Source: an uncultured Actinomycetes bacterium
GTDB taxonomy: Bacteria; Actinomycetota; Coriobacteriia; Coriobacteriales; Atopobiaceae
Length of the DNA: 57,143 bases
Reading direction: 5' to 3'
NCBI GenBank assembly: GCA_900318935.1
Contig: ONMP01000024.1
Span: 1 to 57,143 of the forward strand
In this document: positions 42,365-51,710 of the stretch, piece by piece
How positions within the stretch are numbered: the first letter of the stretch is position 1
How the letters are laid out: the number at the start of each line of letters is the position of its first letter
The notes under the pieces: generated by a model
Told to the model about the DNA's origin: nothing
Seen by the model: the letters and a program-made list of their open reading frames with translations, nothing else
The model's database searches: none
Position numbers and translations under genes: made by a program

Positions 42365-44014
42365 TCACTGATATTTCGAGACGACTTCGAAGTCCTCGCC
42401 TCCGAGGGAGAATCGCTGTCCAAAGGCTATCCTCGTCTCCATGTGAGGGGCGAGTTTTTGGCCGTCCACGAACGTTCCGTTGGCTGAGCCCAAATCGACA
42501 ACCACGACGCTCGCCCCGTCGCAGCGCAGAAGCAGATGGCGTCGACCGATGCGCGCATTTCCCGAGAGCTGAATGTCGCAATCTTGTCCGCGACCGACAC
42601 GCATGGCCTTACCCTCTTGTAGCGGGTAGCACTCGCCCGAGCGCAGGCGGGAGAGGGCGTGACCGCAGCTGTTTATGACGTAGAGCAGCATGTCGTTGAA
42701 GTGCTTCTGGCTCAGTTCGTTCGGCGGCGGGCATACGGACGGGGTCTCGATGGCCACCGGCTCGATGCAATCAATCCCCTTGCTCTTCAACGCGTAGCGC
42801 CACTCATACTCGACCCATTGCGACTCGCGGGCGGCGCGCGACCAGCAGAGAAACAGGACGTCCTTGAGATCGATCTCGCGCGTGAGCGCCCCCCTCCAGT
42901 CCTCGCCGCAGCGCAGGGCCTCCACGTCGAAGAACACGTCGAGGTCGGGTCTGATGGCCCTCATTCCCTGGATGATGGTCGCGACGCGCGATCTGTCGCT
43001 GCTGGCGTACGAGACGAACGCCGAGTGGATGTCGAGACGGTTCGGCACGATGGTGCTGCGCGCGACGTTGGTGCCTGAGCGGGCGGCACGGCACGGCATC
43101 ACGAGGCTCAGGCTTGTGGCCGGAACGTCGTCAAAGAACACGTTCGCGCGGAGAGCGATCCGGGGCCGCGCAAGCTTTGCCGGCACGTCCACGACAAAGC
43201 CGAAGCGCACATAGCGTCCCTGCCACACACGCCTCTCGGAGCCAAGCACGCCAAGCTCGGGGCTTGTGAGGTCGACTCGCACGCACGTGCCACGCTTCGT
43301 CTGTGACCATCCCCCGTCAACGGTGCGTGCGTCGTTGCCATGTTCGGCGACGATTTGTTGCACCGACTCCTCCCATCCGTCCTCGTGCATGACGACGTCG
43401 AGCGACTCGTATTCGCCGAGGCGGAACTGGTACGGAGCCACTACGACGAAACGCACGTCGTCGATGGCCGTGGATGGCTCGCTCGCCGAATCATTCGGCC
43501 GCTGGAGGCAGAACAGAGGGCGTTGTCTTCGACCGCCACTTCTCATGGGGCGGGCTGTCGGGGTGGGATCTACCTCCATATATGGGTAAGCTTGATAATG
43601 AACCCCGTCATCCCACTCCGACGAATTGGGGTCACGACCATCATGATGGACCACATCCCTCACCTGCACCGGCGCATCGACACCTAGGTACATTGCGACG
43701 GCGAAGGCGATCTCGCACGCAATTCGCTCGGCAGTATCTGGAAGCAGCATGCGTTGCTTCGAAAGCAGCGAGGTTGCCCTTTGCGCCGCAATGCCTATCG
43801 CCTCCGACGTGCGAATCCTTGCTGCCCAGCAATAGATTTCCATGAGCTCACAGTCGCAGTTACGCTCAAAGACGAGCATCTCGCGGTCAATCACGCCTAC
43901 ATCAACCACATGTGCAACGAGGCGTTGGGGATGGTTGAGAACCTCAATACCACAATCGCTCAGCGCGTGCGCAATCGCCACCCGAAGCGGAACACTCTGG
44001 TCATCCTTGGTCAT
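42365..44014 (-). CDS. TIR-FHA multidomain protein, probable immune effector or sensor
   Basis: 549 aa. Residues 1-115 are a helical domain of unknown type. Residues 186-310 are a beta-rich domain (RFVVVAPYQFRLGEYESLDVVMHEDGW, GRYVRFGFVVDVPAKL) that I recall in front of TIR domains in gut bacteria. The TIR domain is at 328-425 (HSAFVSYASSDRSRVATII, VFFDVEALRCGEDW, WSRAARESQWVEYEWRYAL); the Glu-rich WVEYEW helix is where NADase TIRs keep their catalytic Glu. A C-terminal FHA domain (470-540; MRVGRGQDCDIQLSG, RIGRRHLLL, DLGSANGTFVDG) has the conserved Arg, Ser/Arg and Asn of phosphothreonine binding. ATG 44014 follows GGAGGGACTAA. The combination suggests phospho-signal-gated NAD cleavage or assembly, but no kinase or phosphatase is adjacent. 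Soluble, no membrane segment. Confidence 0.82.
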   Translation of the reverse strand: MTKDDQSVPLRVAIAHALSDCGIEVLNHPQRLVAHVVDVGVIDREMLVFERNCDCELMEIYCWAARIRTSEAIGIAAQRATSLLSKQRMLLPDTAERIACEIAFAVAMYLGVDAPVQVRDVVHHDGRDPNSSEWDDGVHYQAYPYMEVDPTPTARPMRSGGRRQRPLFCLQRPNDSASEPSTAIDDVRFVVVAPYQFRLGEYESLDVVMHEDGWEESVQQIVAEHGNDARTVDGGWSQTKRGTCVRVDLTSPELGVLGSERRVWQGRYVRFGFVVDVPAKLARPRIALRANVFFDDVPATSLSLVMPCRAARSGTNVARSTIVPNRLDIHSAFVSYASSDRSRVATIIQGMRAIRPDLDVFFDVEALRCGEDWRGALTREIDLKDVLFLCWSRAARESQWVEYEWRYALKSKGIDCIEPVAIETPSVCPPPNELSQKHFNDMLLYVINSCGHALSRLRSGECYPLQEGKAMRVGRGQDCDIQLSGNARIGRRHLLLRCDGASVVVVDLGSANGTFVDGQKLAPHMETRIAFGQRFSLGGEDFEVVSKYQ

Positions 44015-44089
44015 TTAGTCCCTCCGAAGTCGCCGAGCATATTCTTTACAATACTATAAGTAGAAAAAGCCAAAGATAGAGGTCCCAGC

Positions 44090-44242
44090 TCGACATTCTT
44101 CTATGCTGCCCCGTGTCGAAAGAAGGCCAAGCGACTCCGAGACAAAGTAGCCGCCGCTGGTTTCTACGAGAGCTACGGATTCACAAAGGCAACGGATGTA
44201 CTTCCGATGTTCATTGTGTATTCATGTTCCCTTTTGCGGTGA
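44090..44242 (+). pseudogene. C-terminal scrap of a GNAT acetyltransferase
   Basis: The frame ending at 44242 encodes FFYAAPCRKKAKRLRDK followed by AGFYESYGFTKATDVLPMFIVYS, the last third of a GNAT N-acetyltransferase (the FYExYGF motif before the final strand). The acetyl-CoA-binding part and a start codon are absent. Confidence 0.6.
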
Positions 44243-44403
44243 AACAGTCCTCGTCAATACCGCTCGCGGATTGAGGGCCAGCGTTTGTTACATGTACGAC
44301 GGCGTTTCTTACGTGGAAAGAGAAGACGCTCATGTGTTGCGAACGACGCTGGTAAGGTCGAAATCATGTTCCTGAACGATTTCGGCATGTGGAGAGACGG
44401 AAA

Positions 44404-44556
44404 ATGGTTATCAAAGAAGGCTCTGGAATGTACGGGCGTTGTTGGATTGAGCAAAAGGGGACCATGTACTACGTCTATATCGAGAATGGCAGGAGCGTGC
44501 GAGGGCCCTTCAGTTCACTCACGGATGCCGACCGCGAGTTCTCGCGCTGGTGCTAA
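44404..44556 (+). CDS. Small 50-aa protein of unknown function
   Basis: 50 aa, too short for most gene calls. ATG 44404 is preceded by GGAGAGACGGAAA, a good ribosome site. Composition is protein-like: GMYGRCWIEQKGTMYYVYIENG followed by RSVRGPFSSLTDADREFSRW, which reads as a small beta-sheet plus helix. I recall similar short proteins in gut bacterial accessory regions but cannot name a family. It lies between the GNAT scrap and kptA in the same direction. Bases 44557-44716 hold nothing further. Confidence 0.6.
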   Translation: MVIKEGSGMYGRCWIEQKGTMYYVYIENGRSVRGPFSSLTDADREFSRWC

Positions 44557-44716
44557 TGGCTGACATCCCGTAGATGGGCCGGGTGATATGGCTGCGCGTG
44601 CAGAGGCCTCGGAGGACGTCCAAAGCGTATCCTCGGCTGTGCTGGATTAAGATGGTCTATGCGCGTTGGCGCTTCGATGAGAAATCAATCCCTGTCCGCA
44701 TTGTCGGGGGAGCGAG

Positions 44717-45322
44717 GTGAGTGATATGGGCCAATCTGAGGCCGAGCGTGGTGCCCGTGACCGTGTGCCAAACATCAACTACGTAAGCTTGAGCAAAGCG
44801 ATGTCCAAGGCTCTTCGCCATCAGCCGGGGCGTATCGGCATAACGCTGGCGCCTGATGGTAGCGTTTCGCTGGACGAGCTTCTCGATGCCCTCAACCGCC
44901 GAGGCGGCTGGCCGCGCGAGCTTACCGAGGCCGACGTCATGCAGGTCGTAGAGCACGGGACCAAGCAGCGCTTTGCCGTGGAAGACGGACGCATTCGGGC
45001 GCGCTATGGGCATTCGGTGCCCCTGGCCATCGCCTACGAATCGGCGACGCCTCCCGCGGTCCTCTACCACGGAACCGCCGCTTCCAGTGCGGAAGCCATC
45101 CTCAAAGACGGGCTTCTTCCCATGGGACGTCAGGTCGTGCATCTCTCGACTGATGTCGAGACCGCCTGGCAGGTGGGTGCCCGCCACAAAGGGAGGACCG
45201 TCATCCTCAGGGTGGATACTGTGCGGGCGGCCAAAGAAGGGGTCACGTTCTACCGCGGGAACGACAGCACCTGGCTTGCGGATCGCATTCCGCCCACGTG
45301 CCTTAGTATTTGCGCGTCATGA
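44717..45322 (+). CDS. kptA: RNA 2'-phosphotransferase (KptA/Tpt1)
   Basis: 201 aa. Transfers an internal RNA 2'-phosphate to NAD, giving ADP-ribose 1'',2''-cyclic phosphate. Landmarks: VSLSKAMSKALRHQPGRIGITLAPDGSVSLDELL (Arg-His region), RFAVEDGRIRARYGHSVP, LYHGTAASSAEAILKDGLLP, VHLSTDVETAWQVGARH and the Tpt1 Arg/Tyr region TFYRGNDSTWLADRIPP. GTG 44717 follows GGGGGAGCGAG; ATG 44726 is possible. Its bacterial role is unclear since most bacteria make no 2'-phosphate splice junctions. It overlaps the convergent protease pseudogene by 20 bp. No tRNA ligase gene adjoins it. Confidence 0.92.
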   Translation: MSDMGQSEAERGARDRVPNINYVSLSKAMSKALRHQPGRIGITLAPDGSVSLDELLDALNRRGGWPRELTEADVMQVVEHGTKQRFAVEDGRIRARYGHSVPLAIAYESATPPAVLYHGTAASSAEAILKDGLLPMGRQVVHLSTDVETAWQVGARHKGRTVILRVDTVRAAKEGVTFYRGNDSTWLADRIPPTCLSICAS

Positions 45323-48300
45323 TGGGGTAGGTTATCCGATGCATCGCAAGTGCAAAGAAGGTCATAACAGCGAACCCGGTCGGCACGATTGGCCACGAGT
45401 TGTCGGATGTATTGGCTAGTCTCGTAGTGCCGGATTTCGTGTCAGCCGACGAGGAAGTCGTCGAGCTGCTGGAAGACGACCCTGTCTGGCTGGACGAGCC
45501 GCCTTGGCTGGGCGCCTCTGGCTGGCCGGGCGAGCTGTCCTGGTCGGGTCCGGAAAGTTTGGGTAGCGTGACCTCCTTGGACTGCGTCTCGAAGGCCGCG
45601 TTCTCGAACTCGGCGGTGAGGGTGGCCTTTCCCTCGACCTCGGCGGTAGGTTCGACGGTGACCTTGCGCACGGGAATGGCCGTCTCCTCCTCCACGTGCT
45701 CGGGGTTGTTTGCGCAGTCGCGTCTTGCGGTGCAGGAGGCATCGTCTTCAGACCACTCGTACGTGGGTGCGCCCCACTCGTGCCCGGTCACCGTGACCTC
45801 CAAAGTACCCGACGAAGGTTCGTAGTTTGCGTCGTCAGGGGTGAACTCCCAGTGGTATGTGTTCGTCCCGTAGGAGAGCTCGGAATCCGTGATCGCGAGA
45901 CCGCCGGGAAGGCTCGTGTCCGAGCGCGTGAGCACCACGTCGGAGGAGTCGAGGCTGTCCCTCACGCCTGCGGCGGTGACGGTGCCCACGGAGTAGGTTG
46001 CCCTTGCCACCGAGAACGGGCAGGTTATGGAGCCCGTGTAGTTGCCGCCCGGCTTGGCGGCGACCGTGAGCTCGTAGTCACCCACGTCGGTGGCGACGTT
46101 GCCAGAGATGTCACAGAACTCCGTGACGTCAACGTCGCCCACGCGCATGGAGGCAACCTTCTGGGTCTGCGCTTTGCCGGTGTAGGTGAGGGGTTCCCCG
46201 AGGGTTACCGTGGCGCCTCCGATGGGGGCAGGCGTGATGCTGAATGATTCCGTTCTTGTGCCCTCAAAGTTTCTTTCTTCTTCGCAAGTGATGGTGACCG
46301 TGGCGGTGCCCGCATTGACGTTGTGCGCGTAGGACAGGGTGTAGTCGCCTTCTTCGTCCTCCTCATCGTCCTCGTCAGCCTCCTCCTCCTTCAGGGTCTT
46401 GCCGTTCCAGATGACCGTCGCCTTTGGCTTGTGCGCAGAGCCGTTGTACACGTACGAGCCCAATCCCGTGATGCTTGCTTCGGAGATGGAACGCGGTTTG
46501 ATGGACCATTTGATGCGGTAGGACGTGTTGTTGTCTTCCCAGCGCGTGTTGGTCTTGTCTGTGATCGTGGCAAAGGCATAGAACACGTCGGCGTCGGTTT
46601 CCGTAACGCTGCCCCCAAGCGTGTAGCCATCGCCTTCGGTGACGCCCGTTTGGGGCAGTCCGTTGTACACGAGACCGGTCACGGGCTTTGGAGGCGTCAG
46701 ATGCATGGGCTCGACCACAAAGATGCCAGTCGCATTGCCTTCGTGGATGCCCTTGCCTTGGATGACGACGTCATAGAAGCTCGCGTTCACGATGTCTTGG
46801 CCGACCACCTCGTAATCGATGTCAGCGGTCAGGGTGGTTCCGTTGAGTGCCACCACGGGGACGGGCGTGAGCTTCTTGCCCGAATAGGTCTGCCGTGGGA
46901 TGGTCACCTTCGCGTCAGCAAGCGATACTGTCGTCACATCCACGCGATGAGAAAAGCTTACCTGATCTGTCCCCGACCCTCTGGACACGGTCACGGTGAC
47001 CGCCCCGGGTTTCTTGCTGGTCACGGTGCCGTCATCGCTTACGGTTGCCACCGCGCTATCCGAGCCGGTGCCAAGAGACCACGTCCAGCCTGCTTGGAGC
47101 TCCGATGGCACGTTGTCGATGCCCGCAATCTTGAGCTGCGTGCTCTGTCCGGTCGCCATGTGAGCGTCGCCCTTGATCGGCCCGTACACATAGACGCACC
47201 ACACGTTGGTGATGGACTCGTCTCCTTGTCCGACCATGCAGCTGACGACCGCGCCGCCAGCACGCTTTGCAGTGACTTTGCCACCCTGATCGACCGCTGC
47301 GACTTGCTCGTTCGTGCTGAGCCAGCTGACTTCTGGGTCTGTGGCACCAAGGGGGTGTCCGGCGCGAGAACGACCGCATCTCCCACGGGCACATACACAT
47401 CGCCCTGGCGCGCGTCATATACCGTGATGGCGTGGCTGAGCGTAACGCTTGGATCGGACACAAGCGTCGCCGTGATGGTCGCGGGTCCTACGGCCTTGCC
47501 GTATACCACGCCGCTGTTGGTGACGGTTGCCATGGACTCGTCGCTTGAGCTCCACTCCCATGCGAGGTCGCCGCACTCGTCGGGCGCGACTATGGAAAGA
47601 GACGCGGATCCGTCCTTTGCCACGAGGTTGTTACCCGTTATGGGGCCGAGGACCGTCACCCGCTGTGCAATGCTGGAATTCCCGTTGTCGGCGCTTACGA
47701 TAGAGATGCCAGCCGCTGCTGCCGTGGCCGTTCCGTCTTTGTCGATTGCAAGTACGTCTGGGTTTGAGGATGAGAACGACCATCCAGCGTAGTCGGAGCC
47801 CAGGGTATACGTTGCTTCCGATTCCACGGCAAGGTGCTCGGGTCCTGCTATGGTGCCGGCTGTGGCGGCACGAACCGCAGCCGAAGCGTTCACTTCGCCA
47901 TAGCCGTATGTCTCGTCCCATCCCGCATTGCCGATGTCGCGGGCGCTGTTGTACAACAGGTTCTTTGCCTGCGTCGCGCTCAGCATTGGGTTGACCGCAA
48001 ACGTAAGGCCCACAACACCCGTAACGTGCGGTGCCGCCATAGACGTGCCCGACATCATTCCATATTCGCTCAGAAGGGTGCTGTATATGTCAGTGCCAGG
48101 AGCCGAGATGTTTTTTGCCGATCTCGCCGGGGACGTTATAGTTGGAAGCGTCGCTCAGAGTCACGTTTTTTGGGTCGTTGACGTCGGTGTTGCGCAGGTT
48201 CATTACGCTCACTATGGTCTCGTAATCGCCGGTGAAGTTGACGTAGGGTGGTGTGGCACTATCGGTCTGGTTGCTTGCCGATGCCACCGTCACGATTCCC

Positions 48301-48937
48301 TTGCCATACGCCTCATCGACCTTACTTTCCAGCTCGTAGATCGCATCGTCAATTGTCGCGCCCGGAACCAGCCGCGCCATCATGAGGCCGTCCGTCACGG
48401 TTTCGATGCCGTTGGGATCTACGCTCTGTATGCCTGCCTCCACTATGGCCTGCGAGAGCTGCTCGACGGTTGTGCCCTCGCGTACCGAAATGAGCACCAC
48501 GTCAGGCTCGTATTCGGCATCGGGGGCAACCTTGGGCTGCTCGGCGTGCGGGATGGCGGCGTCCACTTGGCGTTGCAGCTCTTCGTCTGTGAGGGGAGAA
48601 TTCGTATCAGTTGCTGGTGCGTTGGCGGAGTTTTCGGAAGAGGATGGTCCAGCCGTGGGGTCCTTGGCACGTGAGGACTCTGAGTCCTGAGCGACAGGGG
48701 CGATGGGTTCCGAGGTCTCGTGCGTGGGCGCGTCAGTCGCGGGCGGGTTTGCGAATTAGTCGGCATCCCCGGTCGGTGCGGGTTGCCCTGCTGATGGGCC
48801 CGACGGGTCTGCGGGCGCCTGCGCAAGAAGTGCCACGGCAATTACGACACAAAGAATCGACAGCGCCGCAACGAGTGCGCGGGCATGCTTGTGCAGGCGC
48901 TTGTGGCCTCCTTGCTTGGACGTTGGGGCTATCCTTT
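45303..48937 (-). pseudogene. Decayed subtilisin-like (S8) surface protein with Ig-like repeats
   Basis: Read from about 48937 leftward: signal-peptide-like ARALVAALSILCVVIAVALLAQAPA with no normal start codon; an in-frame TAA at 48758-48756; a propeptide region; then AYGKGIVTVASASNQ and GTSMAAPHV (serine box) of an S8 protease. The part carrying the catalytic Asp and His is missing. The frame shifts at an A6 run (T6 on the plus strand, 48111-48116), where five A would restore NISAPGTDIYST, and again at a C5 run (47351-47355), where six C would restore DTPLGATDPEVSW. After this come several BIG2/MBG-type Ig repeats, a Ser-rich linker and a sorting-like tail: LANTSD, hydrophobic helix, RKY. 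Four independent lesions make a functional product very unlikely; the two run-length changes alone could be sequencing errors. Confidence 0.8.
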
Positions 48938-49049
48938 CGGGCGCCGATGAGGTGGTACGCCAAAGGGTAGACCTCTGCGTCCCAGAGAACCAAAGTTTAG
49001 CATGTTTATGCGTTTTCGCAGGTCAGGGGATACGAATTTGCGTGACTTG

Positions 49050-49082
49050 CTAGAGGTCCTTTAGGGGCTTCAAGGACTCTAG
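49050..49082. terminator. Hairpin in the gap before the first AAA/nuclease gene
   Basis: CTAGAGGTCCTT and AAGGACTCTAG pair with one bulge around a GGGGC loop. No T-run. The rest of 48938-49208 holds no gene I can support; the promoter for the gene at 49209 is probably here. Confidence 0.4.
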
Positions 49083-49208
49083 AGGGTGTCAGAAAGACCG
49101 CGCGAAAGCCCCAAACCTGTCACTCTTTGCACGTCGAGTTGTCAGTTTCGGAGTGGGGAGGGCTGCGCCGTCGTATACTTGTCCTGCTACGAGAAAGAAG
49201 GTGCGGTC

Positions 49209-50807
49209 GTGAAGCGATTCAACACTGCGGGACCCTGCATCCCCACAAGGCACTACATGGTGGACATCTCCGAACGCGTGCGACAAATCCGTAAGATGGT
49301 TGACAACGGGGACTACTTCTGTATGAACCGTGGACGGCAGTACGGCAAGACCACCACAATCGCGGCGCTGGAGCGTGAACTCTGTGAGGACTACCTTGTG
49401 ATTAGCCTGGACTTCCAGCAGCTCGGCAGCGAGGAATTCGTCGACGAGAACACCTTTGCCAATGCGTTCGTGACGGTGTTGCAACTGGAACTGAGCATGT
49501 CGCCGCAGGTTACGCCAGATATACTCGCCACGCTCGACCAGATGTTGGAGTCTGCCGAATCTGACAGGTATAGGCTGCTGCGCCTCTTTGTTGACCTTGG
49601 GCGCATCATTTCGAGCTCGCAACGCCCCATCGTGCTCATCATAGACGAGGTGGATAGCGCCTCAAACAACCAGGTGTTTCTAGACTTCCTTGCGCAGCTG
49701 CGATTGCAGTACTTGAGGCGCGCAAAGAATCTGCGCGTTCCCGCCTTCCAGTCCGTCATCCTCGCCGGTGTCACAGACATACGACACCTGCGTTCGAAGA
49801 TTCGCGACGAGGACCAGCATAAGGTCAACAGCCCATGGAACATCGCGGTGGAGTTTGCGGTGGACATGGACTTGAGTGTGGATGGCATCCAAGGCATGCT
49901 TGCGGACTATGAATCCGACCACGCGACTGAGATGGATGTGGCTGCGGTCGCGCAGGCGATACGAGAATACACGCATGGCTATCCGTTCCTCGTGAGCCGC
50001 ATATGCCAGATTATGGACCAGAAGCTCGTTGGCAATGGTTTCGTCAATCTCTCTGAGGCGTGGACGGTGCGGGGCGTAGACGAGGCGGTGCGCATAATCC
50101 TGTCGGAGACTAATACCCTCTTTGACTCGCTCATGGGCAAGCTCCAGAACTATCTGGAACTCCGAATCCAGTTGCGTGCCCTTCTCATGCGCGGCGAGAG
50201 CATCGCGTGCGTGCCGGACGACGTAGAGCAGCAGCAGCTTCTCATGTATGGCTTCGTGCGCGTTGAGCACAACAAACTGGTGGTGGCAAACAGGGTCTTT
50301 GAGATGCGGCTCTACGTGTTCTTTGTCGGGGAGAGCGAGCGCAACAGCAGTCTCAAGCGGGATGCGGATTTGAGCAGAGGGGCCTTCGTGACCGCAGATG
50401 GTGGCCTTGACGTCCCCAAGATCATGGATCACTTCATTCGCGCGCACAATCGCATCCATGGTCAGTCCTCCCCGCGATTCTTGGAAGAAGAAGCCCGCGA
50501 GCGCTTCCTCACTTACATCTCGCCCATCATAAACGGCACGGGCACTTACAGCGTTGAGGAGCAAACGCGCGACCAGCGTCGCATGGACGTGGTAATCCAT
50601 TGGCTAGGAAGACGTTACGTGGTGGAACTTAAGGTATGGCGTGGCGAGCGCTACCACGAGGAGGGCGAGCAACAGATTGTCGGTTATTTGGACTACTTTA
50701 GTCTGAGTACGGGCTATTTGCTCTCATTTGACTTCCGGAATCGCAAGGTGCCTGGCGTGCGGCGCGTTCACGTGGGAGAGCGAGTACTCTTTGAAGGCAC
50801 TGTGTAG
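49209..50807 (+). CDS. AAA-like ATPase with C-terminal PD-(D/E)XK nuclease domain, copy 1
   Basis: 532 aa. The N-terminal STAND/AAA-type ATPase has Walker A NRGRQYGKTTT (about 40-50), Walker B IVLIIDEVDSASNNQVFLDFLAQL and the HGYPFLVSRICQ lid helix. The C-terminal domain (about 430-530) has RRMDVVIHWLGRRYVVELKVWRG, i.e. the D...ExK active site of a PD-(D/E)XK nuclease, then a Glu/Gln-bearing helix (EEGEQQIVGYLDYF). GTG 49209 with AAGGTG upstream gives MKRFNTAGPCIPTRHYMVD, which matches the start of its paralogue. Family members are common, often multicopy, in gut anaerobes; function is unproven, and defence or mobile-element roles are suspected. It faces the paralogue at 51711-53279 across a repeat array. 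Confidence 0.82.
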   Translation: MKRFNTAGPCIPTRHYMVDISERVRQIRKMVDNGDYFCMNRGRQYGKTTTIAALERELCEDYLVISLDFQQLGSEEFVDENTFANAFVTVLQLELSMSPQVTPDILATLDQMLESAESDRYRLLRLFVDLGRIISSSQRPIVLIIDEVDSASNNQVFLDFLAQLRLQYLRRAKNLRVPAFQSVILAGVTDIRHLRSKIRDEDQHKVNSPWNIAVEFAVDMDLSVDGIQGMLADYESDHATEMDVAAVAQAIREYTHGYPFLVSRICQIMDQKLVGNGFVNLSEAWTVRGVDEAVRIILSETNTLFDSLMGKLQNYLELRIQLRALLMRGESIACVPDDVEQQQLLMYGFVRVEHNKLVVANRVFEMRLYVFFVGESERNSSLKRDADLSRGAFVTADGGLDVPKIMDHFIRAHNRIHGQSSPRFLEEEARERFLTYISPIINGTGTYSVEEQTRDQRRMDVVIHWLGRRYVVELKVWRGERYHEEGEQQIVGYLDYFSLSTGYLLSFDFRNRKVPGVRRVHVGERVLFEGTV

Positions 50808-50812
50808 GTGCG

Positions 50813-51042
50813 GTATGCGTTGGCGTGGCAGGCCTTCCGTGGGATTGGCATCCGCGTGGCAGCATTCCTCGAGATTGGCGTCCGCGTGGCCATATTCCCC
50901 GTGTTTTGCGTTCCCGTGGCAAGAATCGCCACGCCAACGTCAATCAGGAGGCAAAAAACCACGGCAACGCCGATCTCCGGGAACGCCAGCCACGCCGGCG
51001 TCAAATTCGTGGAACGCGGGCCACACCAACCACCTAGAGAAA
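50813..51042. repeat. Inverted array of imperfect 30-bp repeats (four left, four right)
   Basis: From 50813 the sequence repeats every 30 bp (50813, 50843, 50873, 50903) with core TTGGCRTCCGCGTGGC. From about 50924 the same unit continues in the opposite orientation, also at 30-bp steps (core GCCACGCCRACGTCAA), to about 51040. The centre is CGTGGC-AAGAATC-GCCACG (50915-50933). Units are diverged, roughly 60-80 percent alike by eye. There are no constant repeats with unique spacers, so it is not CRISPR. It fills the gap after the AAA/nuclease gene. Confidence 0.7.
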
Positions 51043-51205
51043 CTGCAGCACATCAGTCTCGCCGGACATCGGCTTTGGAAGCGAAGCATCTCGGAGACCA
51101 GCTAAACATATGGCCTCTTCGTTGACTGAATAGTCCATGGCGCATAAGTCCAATTGTGCAAGACGTTATACTTACATTGTCGGCACGCGGGAAAACGAGG
51201 GCAAC

Positions 51206-51475
51206 ATGGCTGCTTCATCATCGACAATTCGCGTCAACAGCGATATCAAAGAAGGCGCTTCGCGTATTGCCAAGCGCTTTGGCTTCGACCTGTCCTCCGT
51301 CACGCGTGCGTTCGAGGGGAGAATAAACCAAGAAGACAGGATTCCGCCGAACCTTTCGGACCCCGAGCCTAACGCGGAGTCGCCCGAGTCCATTCGTGAG
51401 GCGGATGCCCCGATAGCCGCCGGTGGTCAGGGTCGCAGCTCTGCAGCTGACCTGTTTACGGCAATTAGACTTTGA
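51206..51475 (+). CDS. RelB/DinJ-type antitoxin
   Basis: 89 aa. The N-terminal ribbon-helix-helix (STIRVNSDIKEGASRIAKRFGFDLSSVTRAFEGRINQEDRIPPNLS) fits the RelB/DinJ family, with the usual I/VP.NL end. The remaining 45 residues are polar and probably disordered until toxin is bound. ATG 51206 follows GAGGGCAAC. No RelE/YafQ toxin follows: the next 235 bp contain only a 45-codon frame (51493-51630) without a ribosome site or recognisable fold, so it is an orphan or has lost its toxin. Confidence 0.7.
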   Translation: MAASSSTIRVNSDIKEGASRIAKRFGFDLSSVTRAFEGRINQEDRIPPNLSDPEPNAESPESIREADAPIAAGGQGRSSAADLFTAIRL

Positions 51476-51710
51476 TACGTTCGTCGCGCAACATGCCTCC
51501 AAGCTCGAGTGGGAAGCGAGGTCGCTGGCGAAGGGGTATTACGACACCGCGCTTCTTTGGCGAGGTTGTCGATTTCGTACTCGAGAACACTAGCGAACCA
51601 AGGGAGACGATGAGGCTGCCGATGCGTTAATGACGGTCGCAAGGTCGCCATTGTTGCAGCCCGCGCACGGCCAGTCCGTGTCGCATGACCGTCTCCCTGC
51701 CCAAAAACGC

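Noticed and set aside
47351-48116. Programmed frameshifting in the S8 protease gene
   Set aside because: Two separate shifts plus an early stop, no start and loss of the catalytic Asp/His region point to decay; no stimulatory pseudoknot or upstream SD-like signal is apparent.
50813-51042. CRISPR array
   Set aside because: Units repeat every 30 bp with no spacers, are diverged, and reverse orientation in the middle; no cas genes nearby.
51476-51710. RelE-type toxin gene after the RelB/DinJ antitoxin
   Set aside because: Only a 45-codon frame at 51493-51630 without a ribosome site or recognisable toxin motif.
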